In this document: piece by piece, positions 31,520 to 38,910 of the stretch | Position numbering within the stretch: position 1 is the first letter of the stretch | Layout: the number at the start of each line of letters is the position of its first letter | Source: Bacteroidaceae bacterium | GTDB lineage: Bacteria > Bacteroidota > Bacteroidia > Bacteroidales > Bacteroidaceae | Length of the DNA: 39,002 bases | Assembly (NCBI GenBank): GCA_017555875.1 | Contig: JAFZFN010000028.1 | Coordinates: 1-39,002 of the forward strand | Direction: 5' to 3' | Program-made: the position numbers and the translations under genes | Notes under the pieces: generated by a model | What the model was told of the DNA's origin: nothing | Databases searched by the model: none | The model's input: only the letters and a program-made list of their open reading frames with translations

Positions 31520-32248
31520 CTACCCATTCATGGTCATCACGGCCAGGTAGTCGTAGTGTTCGCCTTGACATACCACCTCAGCGGTGAAGCCATACTGCTC
31601 GGCATAGTAGGCCAGTGTGTCGAAGTCGATGTAGAGCCAGTCGAAGCTCTCTCCCTTGACCTGCTTGTATTGCATCTGGAAGTCCACGAGTCCGTAGTAC
31701 TCGCCAGCCACATCGATGAGGTACGACCCATCTTCCTCTTCGAAGAGATACTTCAGGTCGCTTGAGTCCATGTAGATCCTTCCTCCGGGTTTGAGTAGCT
31801 GCTTCATGCGATAGAAGAATCGCTCCATGCCCTCCATGTTGCCTATGATGCCCGACCCGTTCATGAGGAGCAAGATGGTGTCGAACCGCTCCACGAAATG
31901 TTCGTCGTAGAGGTCCAGGGCGCGTGCGTCCACGACTCCTCGCTGTCTCATCACCTCCACCGACAGCTCCGATATGTCGATGGCCGTCACCTCCTTGCCC
32001 ATGGCCTGCATGGCCAGTGCATGGCATCCGCTGCCAGCGCCTACGTCGAGGATCTTGCCTCGTGCCATGGCCAGTGCCCGCTGCTCTATGGCTGGCATCT
32101 CATCGAGTGTGCGGAAGAGCTGTTCGACAGGTATCTCATCTTCGTCAAACTGTGATGAGAACACGCGCAGCGTCCCTGCTCGTCCTGTGCGGTGATATTC
32201 TGCTATGGCAGTGCCCATGGGGTCTTTGTGTGGAGGTATGAGTGACAT
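31520..32248 (-). CDS. Class I SAM-dependent methyltransferase
   Basis: A 242-residue methyltransferase of unknown substrate. Motif I is ILDVGAGSGCHALAMQAMG (about 66-84), followed by VTAIDIS (acidic ribose-binding residue), FDTILLLMNGSGIIGNMEGMERFFYRMKQLLKPGGRIYMDSSD (motifs post I to III, about 114-156) and a C-terminal beta sheet ending in a short tail. The N-terminal 60 residues form a cap-like region. It may be cotranscribed with dnaG. A minus-strand TATCTTTG at 32296-32289 probably drives it. Small-molecule or protein substrates are both possible. Confidence 0.88.
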   Translation of the reverse strand: MSLIPPHKDPMGTAIAEYHRTGRAGTLRVFSSQFDEDEIPVEQLFRTLDEMPAIEQRALAMARGKILDVGAGSGCHALAMQAMGKEVTAIDISELSVEVMRQRGVVDARALDLYDEHFVERFDTILLLMNGSGIIGNMEGMERFFYRMKQLLKPGGRIYMDSSDLKYLFEEEDGSYLIDVAGEYYGLVDFQMQYKQVKGESFDWLYIDFDTLAYYAEQYGFTAEVVCQGEHYDYLAVMTMNG

Positions 32249-32288
32249 AATGTGTGGATTATGATTGTCGGGTGTGTTTTTTATTGTG

Positions 32289-32296
32289 CAAAGATA
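32289..32296 (-). promoter_or_regulatory. -7 element for the methyltransferase-dnaG unit
   Basis: TATCTTTG on the minus strand matches TAnnTTTG, 41 bases before the methyltransferase ATG. No clear -33 box. Confidence 0.5.
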
Positions 32297-32317
32297 ATGT
32301 TATTGCCCGATTTTTAC

Positions 32318-32325
32318 TACTTTTG
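32318..32325 (+). promoter_or_regulatory. -7 element for the FNT-like gene
   Basis: TACTTTTG matches TAnnTTTG. The start near 32332 allows either ATG 32342 or ATG 32384. The -33 region is poor. Confidence 0.5.
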
Positions 32326-32383
32326 TGGCCGAAAAATAGTAATGTCGTTTTATCATTTCGTCACAACTCATCTATTATCGACT

Positions 32384-33019
32384 ATGCAATCGTACATAAA
32401 CGCAAACACATTCCGCTCCTCCATCCTTGCAGGCATTGCCGTGGGCATTGCCGGATGGGGCTACTTGGCTTGCACCAACATCGTGGGTGCCGTGCTCTTC
32501 TCCTTTGGGTTGCTCACTGTGGTGGGCTACAAGTTGCCGCTCTATACCGGCACTGCAGGGTTCATTGCCTTGCGCGACGATCAGGGTCGCCCGTGCTGGG
32601 CGAGTGCCATCGGTCAGGTGCTCTTCATCCTCTTGGGCAACATCGTGGGGTGCCTCATGGTGTCGTTGCTCTCGCGCTTGTCACCCATCGACTTGGGCAG
32701 TGCTGCGCAGCGCATCCTCGAGGGTCGCTTGGCTATAGGTCCCGTGCGTGCAGGGCTCTTGGCCATAGGGTGTGGATTCATCATGACCACTGTGGTGACG
32801 TTTGCTCGTGAGGGCAAGCCCTTGGCGCTGCTCTTCGGTGTGCCCCTCTTCATCAACTGTGGCTTCCCTCACTGCCTTGCCGATGCGTTCTACTACCTCA
32901 CGGTGCCTATGAGCTACACCTTGGCTCACCTTGGCGATGTGTTGTTGCTATATCCCTGCTTGGTGATAGGCAACTTCGTAGGCTGCAATCTCTATCGATT
33001 CATTGCGCCCAAGGCATAG
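32384..33019 (+). CDS. Formate/nitrite transporter-like membrane protein
   Basis: A 211-residue polytopic inner-membrane protein with about six hydrophobic segments: SSILAGIAVGIAGWGYLACTN, VGAVLFSFGLLTVVGY, AIGQVLFILLGNIVGCLMVSLL, AGLLAIGCGFIMTTVVTFA, ALLFGVPLFINCGFPHCLADAFYYLT and a last segment ending in VIGNFVGCNLYRFIAP. The repeated GNxVG motif and the small Gly-rich helices resemble the FNT (formate/nitrite) family, here shorter than FocA. The start may instead be 32342, 14 codons earlier (MSFYHFVTTHLLST). It lies alone between the methyltransferase and rel, with its own promoter and terminator. The substrate is unknown, and the family is from resemblance only. Confidence 0.72.
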   Translation: MQSYINANTFRSSILAGIAVGIAGWGYLACTNIVGAVLFSFGLLTVVGYKLPLYTGTAGFIALRDDQGRPCWASAIGQVLFILLGNIVGCLMVSLLSRLSPIDLGSAAQRILEGRLAIGPVRAGLLAIGCGFIMTTVVTFAREGKPLALLFGVPLFINCGFPHCLADAFYYLTVPMSYTLAHLGDVLLLYPCLVIGNFVGCNLYRFIAPKA

Positions 33020-33045
33020 GTGGGATAGCATTCTTCTTAGAAAAC

Positions 33046-33073
33046 AATCTCCGGCACTGTGGTGTCGGAGATT
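33046..33073. terminator. Bidirectional terminator between the FNT-like gene and rel
   Basis: AATCTCCGGCAC (33046-33057) pairs with GTGTCGGAGATT (33062-33073), one G-T pair, loop TGTG, followed by ATTTTTTT on the plus strand. The minus strand reads GTTTTCT after the stem, so it can also end rel. Confidence 0.9.
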
Positions 33074-33101
33074 ATTTTTTTGTAGAGATATTCAGTTTTT
33101 C

Positions 33102-35372
33102 TTACCCATCAATGCGCACCACGGAGCGCACGTTGTTGAGCTTCAGCAGGTTGTCACAGATGCCCTTGATGTCGTCGACGTCGTGTACGCGGAGTCGTAT
33201 GGTGCCATCGAAGATGCCATCGTGGGCTTCGATGAGGATGCGCTCCATGTTGACGTTGAGTTCCTGTGAGATGACGTTGGTGATCTGATTGACTACGCCC
33301 ACTCCGTCGATGCCCTTGATGTTGATCGACACCGAGAAGTAGAGCAGCTTGTGTGTGCTCCACTGTGCTGCCACGATGCGGTTGCCATAGGCTGCCTTGA
33401 GCTTGGTCGCTTCGGGGCACTTGCGCTGGTGGATGACGATCTGTCCGTCGTCGTCGATATATCCCAGCACGTCGTCACCGGGGATAGGGTGGCAACAGTC
33501 GGCCATGCGGTAGCTGCTCTGCAGCGCTTCGTCGGTGAGGATGAGGGGGCGCTTCTTGTCGATGGCCGATTGGGGGTTGGGCGATGAGGGTTGCGTGTTG
33601 GGTGATGAGGGTTGGGGGCCGATGGTTGAGGGCTCCTCCTTCTTGCTGGTGCGGAAGAGGCGGCTGAGGATGCTGCTTGTCGAGCTGCTTCCCTTGAGGG
33701 CGTTGCGCTCGGCCTCACCGAGTGGGACTACTCCCTTGCCGATGGCGATGAGCAGCTGGTCATATTCTGAGAATCCGTGCAGGCGGCACAGGCGTGCGAT
33801 GTTGTGGATGTCTAGTGTGATGTTCTCGCGCTCCACAAACTCGCTCATGCGTCGCTCGCCCTCCTTGTATGCTATGCGCTCTTCGCGGCGCAGTATGGCC
33901 TGTATCTTGCTCTTGGCCTTGGCCGTGGTGACCATGGTCAGCCATTCGGGCTTGACGTTCTGTGTCTTCGAGGTGAGCACCTCTACCTGGTCGCCGCTCT
34001 CGAGGACGTGGCTCATGGGGACCAGCTTGTGGTTCACCTTGGCACCGATGCAGTGTGTGCCCAGCACCGAGTGTATGGAGAATGCGAAGTCGAGTGCCGT
34101 GCATCCTTGGGGCATGGTCTTGATTTCGCCCTTGGGTGTGAAGACGAAGATCTCCGATGAGTAGAGGTTGAGCTTGATGGCGTCGAGGAAGTCCATGGCG
34201 TCGGGCTGAGGGTCGTCGAGGATTTCCTTGATGGCGAGCAGCCACTTGTTGAGGTCCACCTCTTCGTCTTCGACGTATCCCTTCTCCTTGTACTTCCAGT
34301 GTGCTGCCACGCCCTGCTCGGCGATGTCGTTCATGCGCTCGCTTCGTATCTGCACCTCGACCCACTCTCCGTGGTTGCTCATGAGTGTCATGTGCAGTGC
34401 CTGGTATCCGTTGGTCTTGGGTTGGTTCACCCAGTCGCGGAATCGGTCGGGGTGGTTGCGGTAGAGGTGTGAGAGTGCGATGTATATGGCAAAGCACTCG
34501 TTGGCCTCCTCCTTGAGGTTCTTGGGCTCGAAGATGATGCGCACGGCGAGTATGTCGAATATCTCGTCGAAGGCGAGGTGCTTGGTCTGCATCTTGCGCC
34601 AGATGGAGTAGGGCGACTTGATGCGTCCCTTGAGGGTATACTTGACTCCCATCTCGTCGAGCTTGGCCTTGATGGGGGCGGTGAAGGCGTTGAAGAGCTT
34701 CTCGCGCTCTGCCTGTGTGATGGCCAGCTTCTCCTCTATGGCTGCGTACTCCTCGGGGTGCTCATACTTGAAGCTGAGGTTCTCGAGCTCCATCTTTATC
34801 TTGTTCAGTCCGAGTCGGTAGGCGATAGGGGCATAGATGTAGAGTGTCTCGCCTGCTATCTTGTACTGCTTGTTTGGAGCCATGTACTGCAGGGTGCGCA
34901 TGTTGTGCAGGCGGTCGGCGATTTTGATGAGTATGACTCGTATGTCCTCCGACATGGTGAGCAGCAACTTCTTGAAGTTCTCGGTCTGTGCCGATGCCTT
35001 GTCGCCGAAGATGCCTCCCGATATCTTGGTGAGTCCATCGACGATCTGTGCTATCTTGGGCCCGAAGAGGTTCTCGATATCTTCGATGGTGTACTCTGTG
35101 TCCTCGACCACATCGTGCAGCAGTGCGGCACAGATGGAGGTGGAGCCCAGTCCTATCTCTTCGTTCACGATGCGTGCCACGGCTAGGGGGTGCAGGATGT
35201 AGGGTTCGCCCGAGTTGCGGCGCACGCCCTTGTGTGCATGCTTGGCAAAGTTGAAGGCTCGGGTGATGATGTCCACCTTCTTGCGGTGCTTCGATGCCAG
35301 GTAGCTGCTGATGAGTCCTTGGAAGGCATCGTTGACGAGTTTCTCTTCGGCTTGTTCCTTATCGGTGTTCAT
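33102..35372 (-). CDS. rel: Bifunctional (p)ppGpp synthetase/hydrolase (Rel/SpoT)
   Basis: Controls the stringent response. In 756 residues: an HD hydrolase domain (GVRRNSGEPYILHPLAVA, LLHDVVEDTEYT with HDxxED intact), a synthetase domain (GRIKSPYSIWRKM, NGYQALHMTL), a TGS domain (IFVFTPKGEIKTMPQGCTALDFAFSIH), a helical region, a Cys/His segment (ADCCHPIPGDDVLGYI) and a C-terminal ACT domain. Residues 581-601 (PSTIGPQPSSPNTQ and on) are encoded by nine consecutive heptamers, read in frame. No promoter was found upstream, so it may be cotranscribed with mltD. The upstream gap holds two more heptamer arrays. Confidence 0.95.
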   Translation of the reverse strand: MNTDKEQAEEKLVNDAFQGLISSYLASKHRKKVDIITRAFNFAKHAHKGVRRNSGEPYILHPLAVARIVNEEIGLGSTSICAALLHDVVEDTEYTIEDIENLFGPKIAQIVDGLTKISGGIFGDKASAQTENFKKLLLTMSEDIRVILIKIADRLHNMRTLQYMAPNKQYKIAGETLYIYAPIAYRLGLNKIKMELENLSFKYEHPEEYAAIEEKLAITQAEREKLFNAFTAPIKAKLDEMGVKYTLKGRIKSPYSIWRKMQTKHLAFDEIFDILAVRIIFEPKNLKEEANECFAIYIALSHLYRNHPDRFRDWVNQPKTNGYQALHMTLMSNHGEWVEVQIRSERMNDIAEQGVAAHWKYKEKGYVEDEEVDLNKWLLAIKEILDDPQPDAMDFLDAIKLNLYSSEIFVFTPKGEIKTMPQGCTALDFAFSIHSVLGTHCIGAKVNHKLVPMSHVLESGDQVEVLTSKTQNVKPEWLTMVTTAKAKSKIQAILRREERIAYKEGERRMSEFVERENITLDIHNIARLCRLHGFSEYDQLLIAIGKGVVPLGEAERNALKGSSSTSSILSRLFRTSKKEEPSTIGPQPSSPNTQPSSPNPQSAIDKKRPLILTDEALQSSYRMADCCHPIPGDDVLGYIDDDGQIVIHQRKCPEATKLKAAYGNRIVAAQWSTHKLLYFSVSINIKGIDGVGVVNQITNVISQELNVNMERILIEAHDGIFDGTIRLRVHDVDDIKGICDNLLKLNNVRSVVRIDG
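33570..33632 (-). repeat. Nine-unit heptamer array encoding residues 581-601 of Rel
   Basis: The plus strand reads nine 7-base units without interruption, among them TTGGGGG, TTGGGCG, ATGAGGG, TTGCGTG, TTGGGTG and TTGAGGG. Nine units make 63 bases, exactly 21 codons, and the ends fall on codon boundaries. The peptide is Pro/Ser/Asn/Gln-rich and lies between the helical and Cys/His domains. Confidence 0.8.
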
Positions 35373-35381
35373 GTTTGTTTA

Positions 35382-35452
35382 ATCCTGAATTTTTTAATTC
35401 TGAATTCTGAATTCAACAACACAGTTGTTTACTTTCAACTCTCAATTTTCAA
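35382..35452. repeat. Two heptamer arrays upstream of rel
   Basis: 35382-35414 holds ATCCTGA, ATTTTTT and two perfect ATTCTGA with a partial third. 35432-35452 holds CTTTCAA, CTCTCAA and TTTTCAA. In YCA orientation the two point toward each other around a small hairpin (AACAAC/GTTGTT at 35415-35430). This fills the rel-mltD gap. Confidence 0.75.
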
Positions 35453-35458
35453 TTTGCC

Positions 35459-36847
35459 TCATCTCGGATAGATCTTCAGCGTCTTGCCTGCCACGATGTT
35501 GCTGCTCTTGAGGTTGTTCCATCGCTTGAGCTCAGTGATGGTCACTCGGTAGCGTCGTGCGATGGTCGAGAGGCTCTCTCCGCTGCGTATCTTGTGGACC
35601 ACGTATCCCGTGTTGAGGGCTTGGTTCTTGAGCACCTTGACCTTCTCGGCAGAGAAGTACTTGTCGCGCTCATAATTATATATGGAGTCGCCCGCGAGGA
35701 TGAAGTCGCGTATCTTGTCCTCGGGGAGGCGCAGTGCTCCTGGCTGAAACTTGCCGGGGATGACGTTCTCCTTGTACTGGGGGTTCAGTCCGCGCAGTGT
35801 CTCCATGTCGATGCCCGTCACGGCCACGATCTGGTCGAAGTGGAGCAGGCGGTTCACCATGATGGTGTCGGTCTCCAGGGGCAGCTTGCTCTCCATGGGG
35901 CATATGCCGTGCTCGGCATGATAGGTCATGATGTAGGTGGCCGCGATGAAGGCGGGCAGGTAGCCGCGTGTCTCGCGGGGCAGGTACCAGTAGATGTCCC
36001 AGAAGTCGGTCTTGCCGCCCGAGCGGTAGATGGCCTTGTTCACATTGCCCGAGCCGCAGTTGTAGGCCGCGATGGCCAGGCTCCAGTCGCCGAAGCGGTC
36101 ATACAGGTGGCGCAGGTACTTGGCCGCTGCCCAGGTGGCCTTGACAGGGTCGCGACGGTCGTCGACGAGGCTGTTCTGCTTCAGCCCATACACCTTGCCC
36201 GTGCTGTACATGAACTGCCACAGCCCTGTGGCTCCCACGCGCGACACGGCCACGGGGTTGAGTGCCGACTCCACCACGGGCAGGTACTTCAGCTCGTTGG
36301 GCACGCCATGCACGTCGAGTGCCTGCTCGATGAGCGGCTCATAGTACTCCATCATGCCCAGCATGTAGGACACCTGATGGCGCAGCTTCGTGGCATAGCG
36401 GTCGATGTGAGCTCTCACGGGTTGGTTATACACCATGGGGACGATGCAGGGCAGGTGTGCCAGGCGGTCGGTGTAGACCGTGTCGCTGAAGGTGGGGTTC
36501 GTGGCGCTCGCCGTGCAGGTGGTGTCCACCATCAGGTAGGTCTGTGCATACCAGCTGTCGAGCAGGCTGTCCAGCTCGCCCGACATGCTCTCGAGCACCA
36601 CCAGCGAGTCGTCCACTATCGTGGTCCACTCCTCGGGGATGGGGTCGCGCTCCACCATCATCACTTCGGGCTCCTGCTCTGCCAGTGCAGTCGCGTCTTG
36701 CTCCACGGACACCACTGGTGCCGGTTGCTCGGCGCTCACCACTGGTACAGCGCCCGATGCCTTCACCCCACGCGTGGGGAACATCTTCTCAGTGCACCCG
36801 CACAAGGCTATCAGGGCGGGCAATATCAGGTATAGGGGTTTCTTCAT
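35459..36847 (-). CDS. mltD: MltD-like membrane-bound lytic transglycosylase with LysM
   Basis: Cleaves peptidoglycan between MurNAc and GlcNAc. From ATG 36847 it has 462 residues and a lipoprotein signal (LILPALIALCGCTEK). The SLT domain (about 140-290) has the catalytic Glu in YLPVVESALNP, then GATGLWQFM and AIAAYNCGSGNVNKAI. A DUF-type helical part and one clear C-terminal LysM (HKIRSGESLSTIARRYRVTITELKRWN) follow. The frame is open to 37024, but that extension is repeat sequence overlapping rsmI, so it is rejected. A palindromic element ends 12 bases before the start. Confidence 0.93.
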   Translation of the reverse strand: MKKPLYLILPALIALCGCTEKMFPTRGVKASGAVPVVSAEQPAPVVSVEQDATALAEQEPEVMMVERDPIPEEWTTIVDDSLVVLESMSGELDSLLDSWYAQTYLMVDTTCTASATNPTFSDTVYTDRLAHLPCIVPMVYNQPVRAHIDRYATKLRHQVSYMLGMMEYYEPLIEQALDVHGVPNELKYLPVVESALNPVAVSRVGATGLWQFMYSTGKVYGLKQNSLVDDRRDPVKATWAAAKYLRHLYDRFGDWSLAIAAYNCGSGNVNKAIYRSGGKTDFWDIYWYLPRETRGYLPAFIAATYIMTYHAEHGICPMESKLPLETDTIMVNRLLHFDQIVAVTGIDMETLRGLNPQYKENVIPGKFQPGALRLPEDKIRDFILAGDSIYNYERDKYFSAEKVKVLKNQALNTGYVVHKIRSGESLSTIARRYRVTITELKRWNNLKSSNIVAGKTLKIYPR

Positions 36848-36858
36848 AGGGGTAAATG

Positions 36859-37022
36859 GGCCTCTCCCCCCGCCCTCCCCAAAGGGAGGGAGCTCTCGAG
36901 CATTGCGGAGAAAAGGGCGGTTGTCATGATTGTTGTTAATCGTTGTTATTTTTTTTTCGTGATGAGTTGTCCTTGCCGTTCTCTTCCGAGTCACCCCTCC
37001 CGTGGAGGGGCTGGGGGAGGCC
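36859..37022. repeat. Two-armed GC-rich palindromic element across the rsmI end
   Basis: Left arm: CCTCTCCCCCCG then a hairpin CCCTCCC (36873-36879) with GGGAGGG (36884-36890). Right arm: hairpin CCCCTCC (36994-37000) with GGAGGGG (37004-37010), then CTGGGGGAGGCC. The outer ends are near-inverted copies (GGCCTCTCCCCC and GGGGGAGGCC). The rsmI stop codon (36936-36938) lies inside. Same layout as 38469-38589. Confidence 0.65.
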
Positions 37023-37694
37023 ATTTCCCCCCACGATGATCACTATCTCGCCTCGCGGCTCGGTGGCGGTGAAGTGGGCGATGACCTCGGTGAGCGTGCC
37101 GCGCACGGTCTCCTCGTGTAGCTTCGATATCTCGCGACACACGGCCACCTCGCGGTCGGGGCCGAAGTGCTCGGCAAACTGTGTGAGCGTCTTCACCAGT
37201 CGGTAGGGCGACTCATAGAAGATCATCGTGCGGTGCTCACCCTGCAGGGCGGTGAGGCGTGTCTGCCGTCCCTTCTTCTGAGGCAGGAATCCCTCGAAGC
37301 AGAATCGGTCGTTGGGCAAGCCCGAGGCCACCAGGGCAGGCACGAAGGCTGTGGCCCCTGGCAGGCACTGCACCTCGACCCCGTGGCGCACACACTCCCT
37401 GACGAGCAGGAAGCCCGGGTCGCTGATGGCCGGTGTGCCCGCGTCGGAGATGAGCGCCACCGTCTCGCCCGCCAGCATGCGCTGCACGAGGGGCTCGATG
37501 GTCTTGTGCTCGTTAAACTTATGGTGCGACATCAGCGCATTCTTTATCTCATAGTGCTTGAGCAGTATGCCGCTCGTGCGTGTGTCCTCGGCCAAGATGA
37601 GGTCTGCCTCCTTGAGCACCCGTATGGCGCGGAAGGTCATGTCCTCGAGGTTACCCACCGGTGTGGGCACCACATAGAGTCGTCCGTTAGTCAT
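36936..37694 (-). CDS. rsmI: 16S rRNA (cytidine-1402-2'-O)-methyltransferase
   Basis: Methylates C1402 in the 30S P site. The 252 residues show the tetrapyrrole-methylase fold signatures: LYVVPTPVGNLEDMTFRAIRVLKEADLILAEDTRTS (about 6-41), ALISDAGTPAISDPGF (about 80-95), CLPGATAFVPALVASGL and FEGFLPQKKGRQ. The natural body seems to end at about GEIVIIVGG; the last 28 residues (GLPQPLHGRGDSEENGK and on) are translated from the palindromic element. It overlaps the GNAT gene by 4 bases. Confidence 0.94.
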   Translation of the reverse strand: MTNGRLYVVPTPVGNLEDMTFRAIRVLKEADLILAEDTRTSGILLKHYEIKNALMSHHKFNEHKTIEPLVQRMLAGETVALISDAGTPAISDPGFLLVRECVRHGVEVQCLPGATAFVPALVASGLPNDRFCFEGFLPQKKGRQTRLTALQGEHRTMIFYESPYRLVKTLTQFAEHFGPDREVAVCREISKLHEETVRGTLTEVIAHFTATEPRGEIVIIVGGNGLPQPLHGRGDSEENGKDNSSRKKNNND

Positions 37695-38128
37695 TGCGAA
37701 AGTTCCAGTTTATACATGTTCGTCTCCTTGCGCACGAATCCCATGGACTGGTACAGCCCGTTGGCCGCCACGCGCTTGGGGTTCGAGGTGAGGTACACCG
37801 TGTCGATGCCCCTCTCCCTGCAGAGCTCCAGTGCGCGCTCCACCAGCACCCGTCCGTAGCCGCAGCCGCGATGGGCCTCGTCGACCACCACGTCCTCGAT
37901 CCACGCCTTGCTGCCTGTGGGGCTCACATAGGTGCCCACGGTGAGCATTCCCCCCACCTGTCCCTCGCAGAGCAGCAGCATCAGCTGGCTCGTGGGCGAG
38001 GTCACCAGCTCGCGGTACTCCTCGGCTGACAAGGCTATGGGGCGTGTCGTGAGCTGCCTCAGCAGGCGACACACCGCTTCGTGATGACTCGCCTCATAGG
38101 CAGTGGGGGTGATGATGGTGTAGGTCAT
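37691..38128 (-). CDS. GNAT family N-acetyltransferase
   Basis: Acetyl-CoA-dependent acyltransferase of unknown target. From ATG 38128 it has 145 residues; the frame continues upstream to 38323 only by reading through the heptamer array, so that extension is rejected. Motif A is IEDVVVDEAHRGCGYGRVLVERALELC (about 79-105), with the R-G-x-G-x-G acetyl-CoA loop, and motif B is NPKRVAANGLYQSMGFVRKE near the end. It is coupled to rsmI by a 4-base overlap. Glucosamine-phosphate-, amino- and protein-acetylation are all possible. Confidence 0.9.
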   Translation of the reverse strand: MTYTIITPTAYEASHHEAVCRLLRQLTTRPIALSAEEYRELVTSPTSQLMLLLCEGQVGGMLTVGTYVSPTGSKAWIEDVVVDEAHRGCGYGRVLVERALELCRERGIDTVYLTSNPKRVAANGLYQSMGFVRKETNMYKLELSQ

Positions 38129-38207
38129 AGCGCAAGTCTTGTGTTCTTTTTTGTTTTCGAGTGTAAAATTAGCCCTATTTTCTGTAATAGCAAAATAAAG
38201 AGGGAAT

Positions 38208-38242
38208 TTATGATTTATGATTTGCGATTTGTGATTTATGAT
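38208..38242. repeat. Heptamer array between the M15 and GNAT genes
   Basis: Five consecutive units: TTATGAT twice, TTGCGAT, TTGTGAT and TTATGAT. On the minus strand they read as repeated ATCATAA/ATCACAA, keeping the YCA core. The array ends 4 bases from the M15 stop codon. Confidence 0.8.
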
Positions 38243-38246
38243 AATT

Positions 38247-38843
38247 CTATCCGCTATCTTGGTAGTCCTTTTTCGACGTTGACGTTGACCCACCATCCGG
38301 CAGGCAGTTAACGTTAACATCAATCACCTGATTTCTCAGCATGCCCGGCACATAGGAGATGTGTAGCCATCGGTAACCCTCCTCGGCGATGAGTTGGGTG
38401 AAGTGGATCTGCCCCTCGCGCTGCATCTGGACGATGAGATGGAAGAGAGCGAGATTCTGGCCCCTGCAGACCCCCTCAGTCCTTTGGACAGCTCCCCCTC
38501 TATGGGGAGCACCTTCGGAGTGTTCTCCTGAAATGTTTTGCTGCGATGTTTGCAAAGCCTCCCCATAGAGGGGGAGGTTGGAGGGGGTCTTCCCTACGAT
38601 ATCCGCCGCACATCCCACGATGTGGTGGCTGTTGGCGACTCCACCGACAGCGGTGTTGAGTGCGGGGCAGCGGTAGCCCGAGGTGACGATGATGGGTGCG
38701 CCGTAGCGGCGGCGTATGGGGTCGAGCAGCTGCTCTACGAGGATGGTGAGCATCTTACGAGCAGCATGGGGTGGTGTGTTGTCGATGGCCAGACGCTCGG
38801 CGGACGCACTCTTTACCAACTCCTCTATACTAAAATACTTCAT
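38247..38843 (-). CDS. M15A-type D-Ala-D-Ala carboxypeptidase-like protein with an in-frame repeat insertion
   Basis: Zinc peptidase of the M15 family acting on peptidoglycan stem peptides. The 198 residues have FSIEELV at the start, VTSGYRCPALNTAVGG (about 53-68), the zinc motif SHHIVGCAAD (H74, D81) and WLHISY (third ligand H161). Relatives are near 150 residues. The excess is residues 85-125, encoded by the palindromic element and low in complexity (PSNLPLYGEALQTSQ...). The insertion separates two parts of the active-site fold but keeps all ligands and the frame. No signal peptide is seen. It starts the M15-GNAT-rsmI-mltD-rel run. Confidence 0.85.
   Translation of the reverse strand: MKYFSIEELVKSASAERLAIDNTPPHAARKMLTILVEQLLDPIRRRYGAPIIVTSGYRCPALNTAVGGVANSHHIVGCAADIVGKTPSNLPLYGEALQTSQQNISGEHSEGAPHRGGAVQRTEGVCRGQNLALFHLIVQMQREGQIHFTQLIAEEGYRWLHISYVPGMLRNQVIDVNVNCLPDGGSTSTSKKDYQDSG
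38469..38589. repeat. Two-armed palindromic element inside the M15 gene
   Basis: An exact 18-bp inverted repeat (CTCCCCCTCTATGGGGAG at 38492-38509, its reverse complement at 38559-38576) surrounds a 49-base loop. It is bounded by GACCCCCTC (38469-38477) and GAGGGGGTC (38581-38589). Total 121 bases. Inside is TTCGGAGTGTTCTCC at 38514-38528, similar to a stretch in dnaG. Confidence 0.85.
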
Positions 38844-38910
38844 GATGCTTTTCTGATTGTTTGGTTATAATTAATTGGCGAATAGAAATTTGATTTGTGC
38901 TAAGAATTAA

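Noticed and set aside
31476-31571. Longer DnaG start at 31571
   Set aside because: It overlaps the methyltransferase end and lacks family sequence; MIDQATIDRI at 31475 is the usual start.
35594-36835. 413-codon open frame on the plus strand opposite mltD
   Set aside because: It mirrors the codon pattern of mltD in GC-rich DNA, its His/Val/Leu-rich product resembles no family, and mltD has a full set of motifs and a lipoprotein signal.
36848-37024. 59-residue N-terminal extension of the transglycosylase
   Set aside because: The extension is translated repeat DNA and overlaps rsmI; the lipoprotein signal begins at 36847.
38129-38323. Upstream extension of the GNAT protein
   Set aside because: It is a read-through of the heptamer array into the M15 gene, with no acetyltransferase character.
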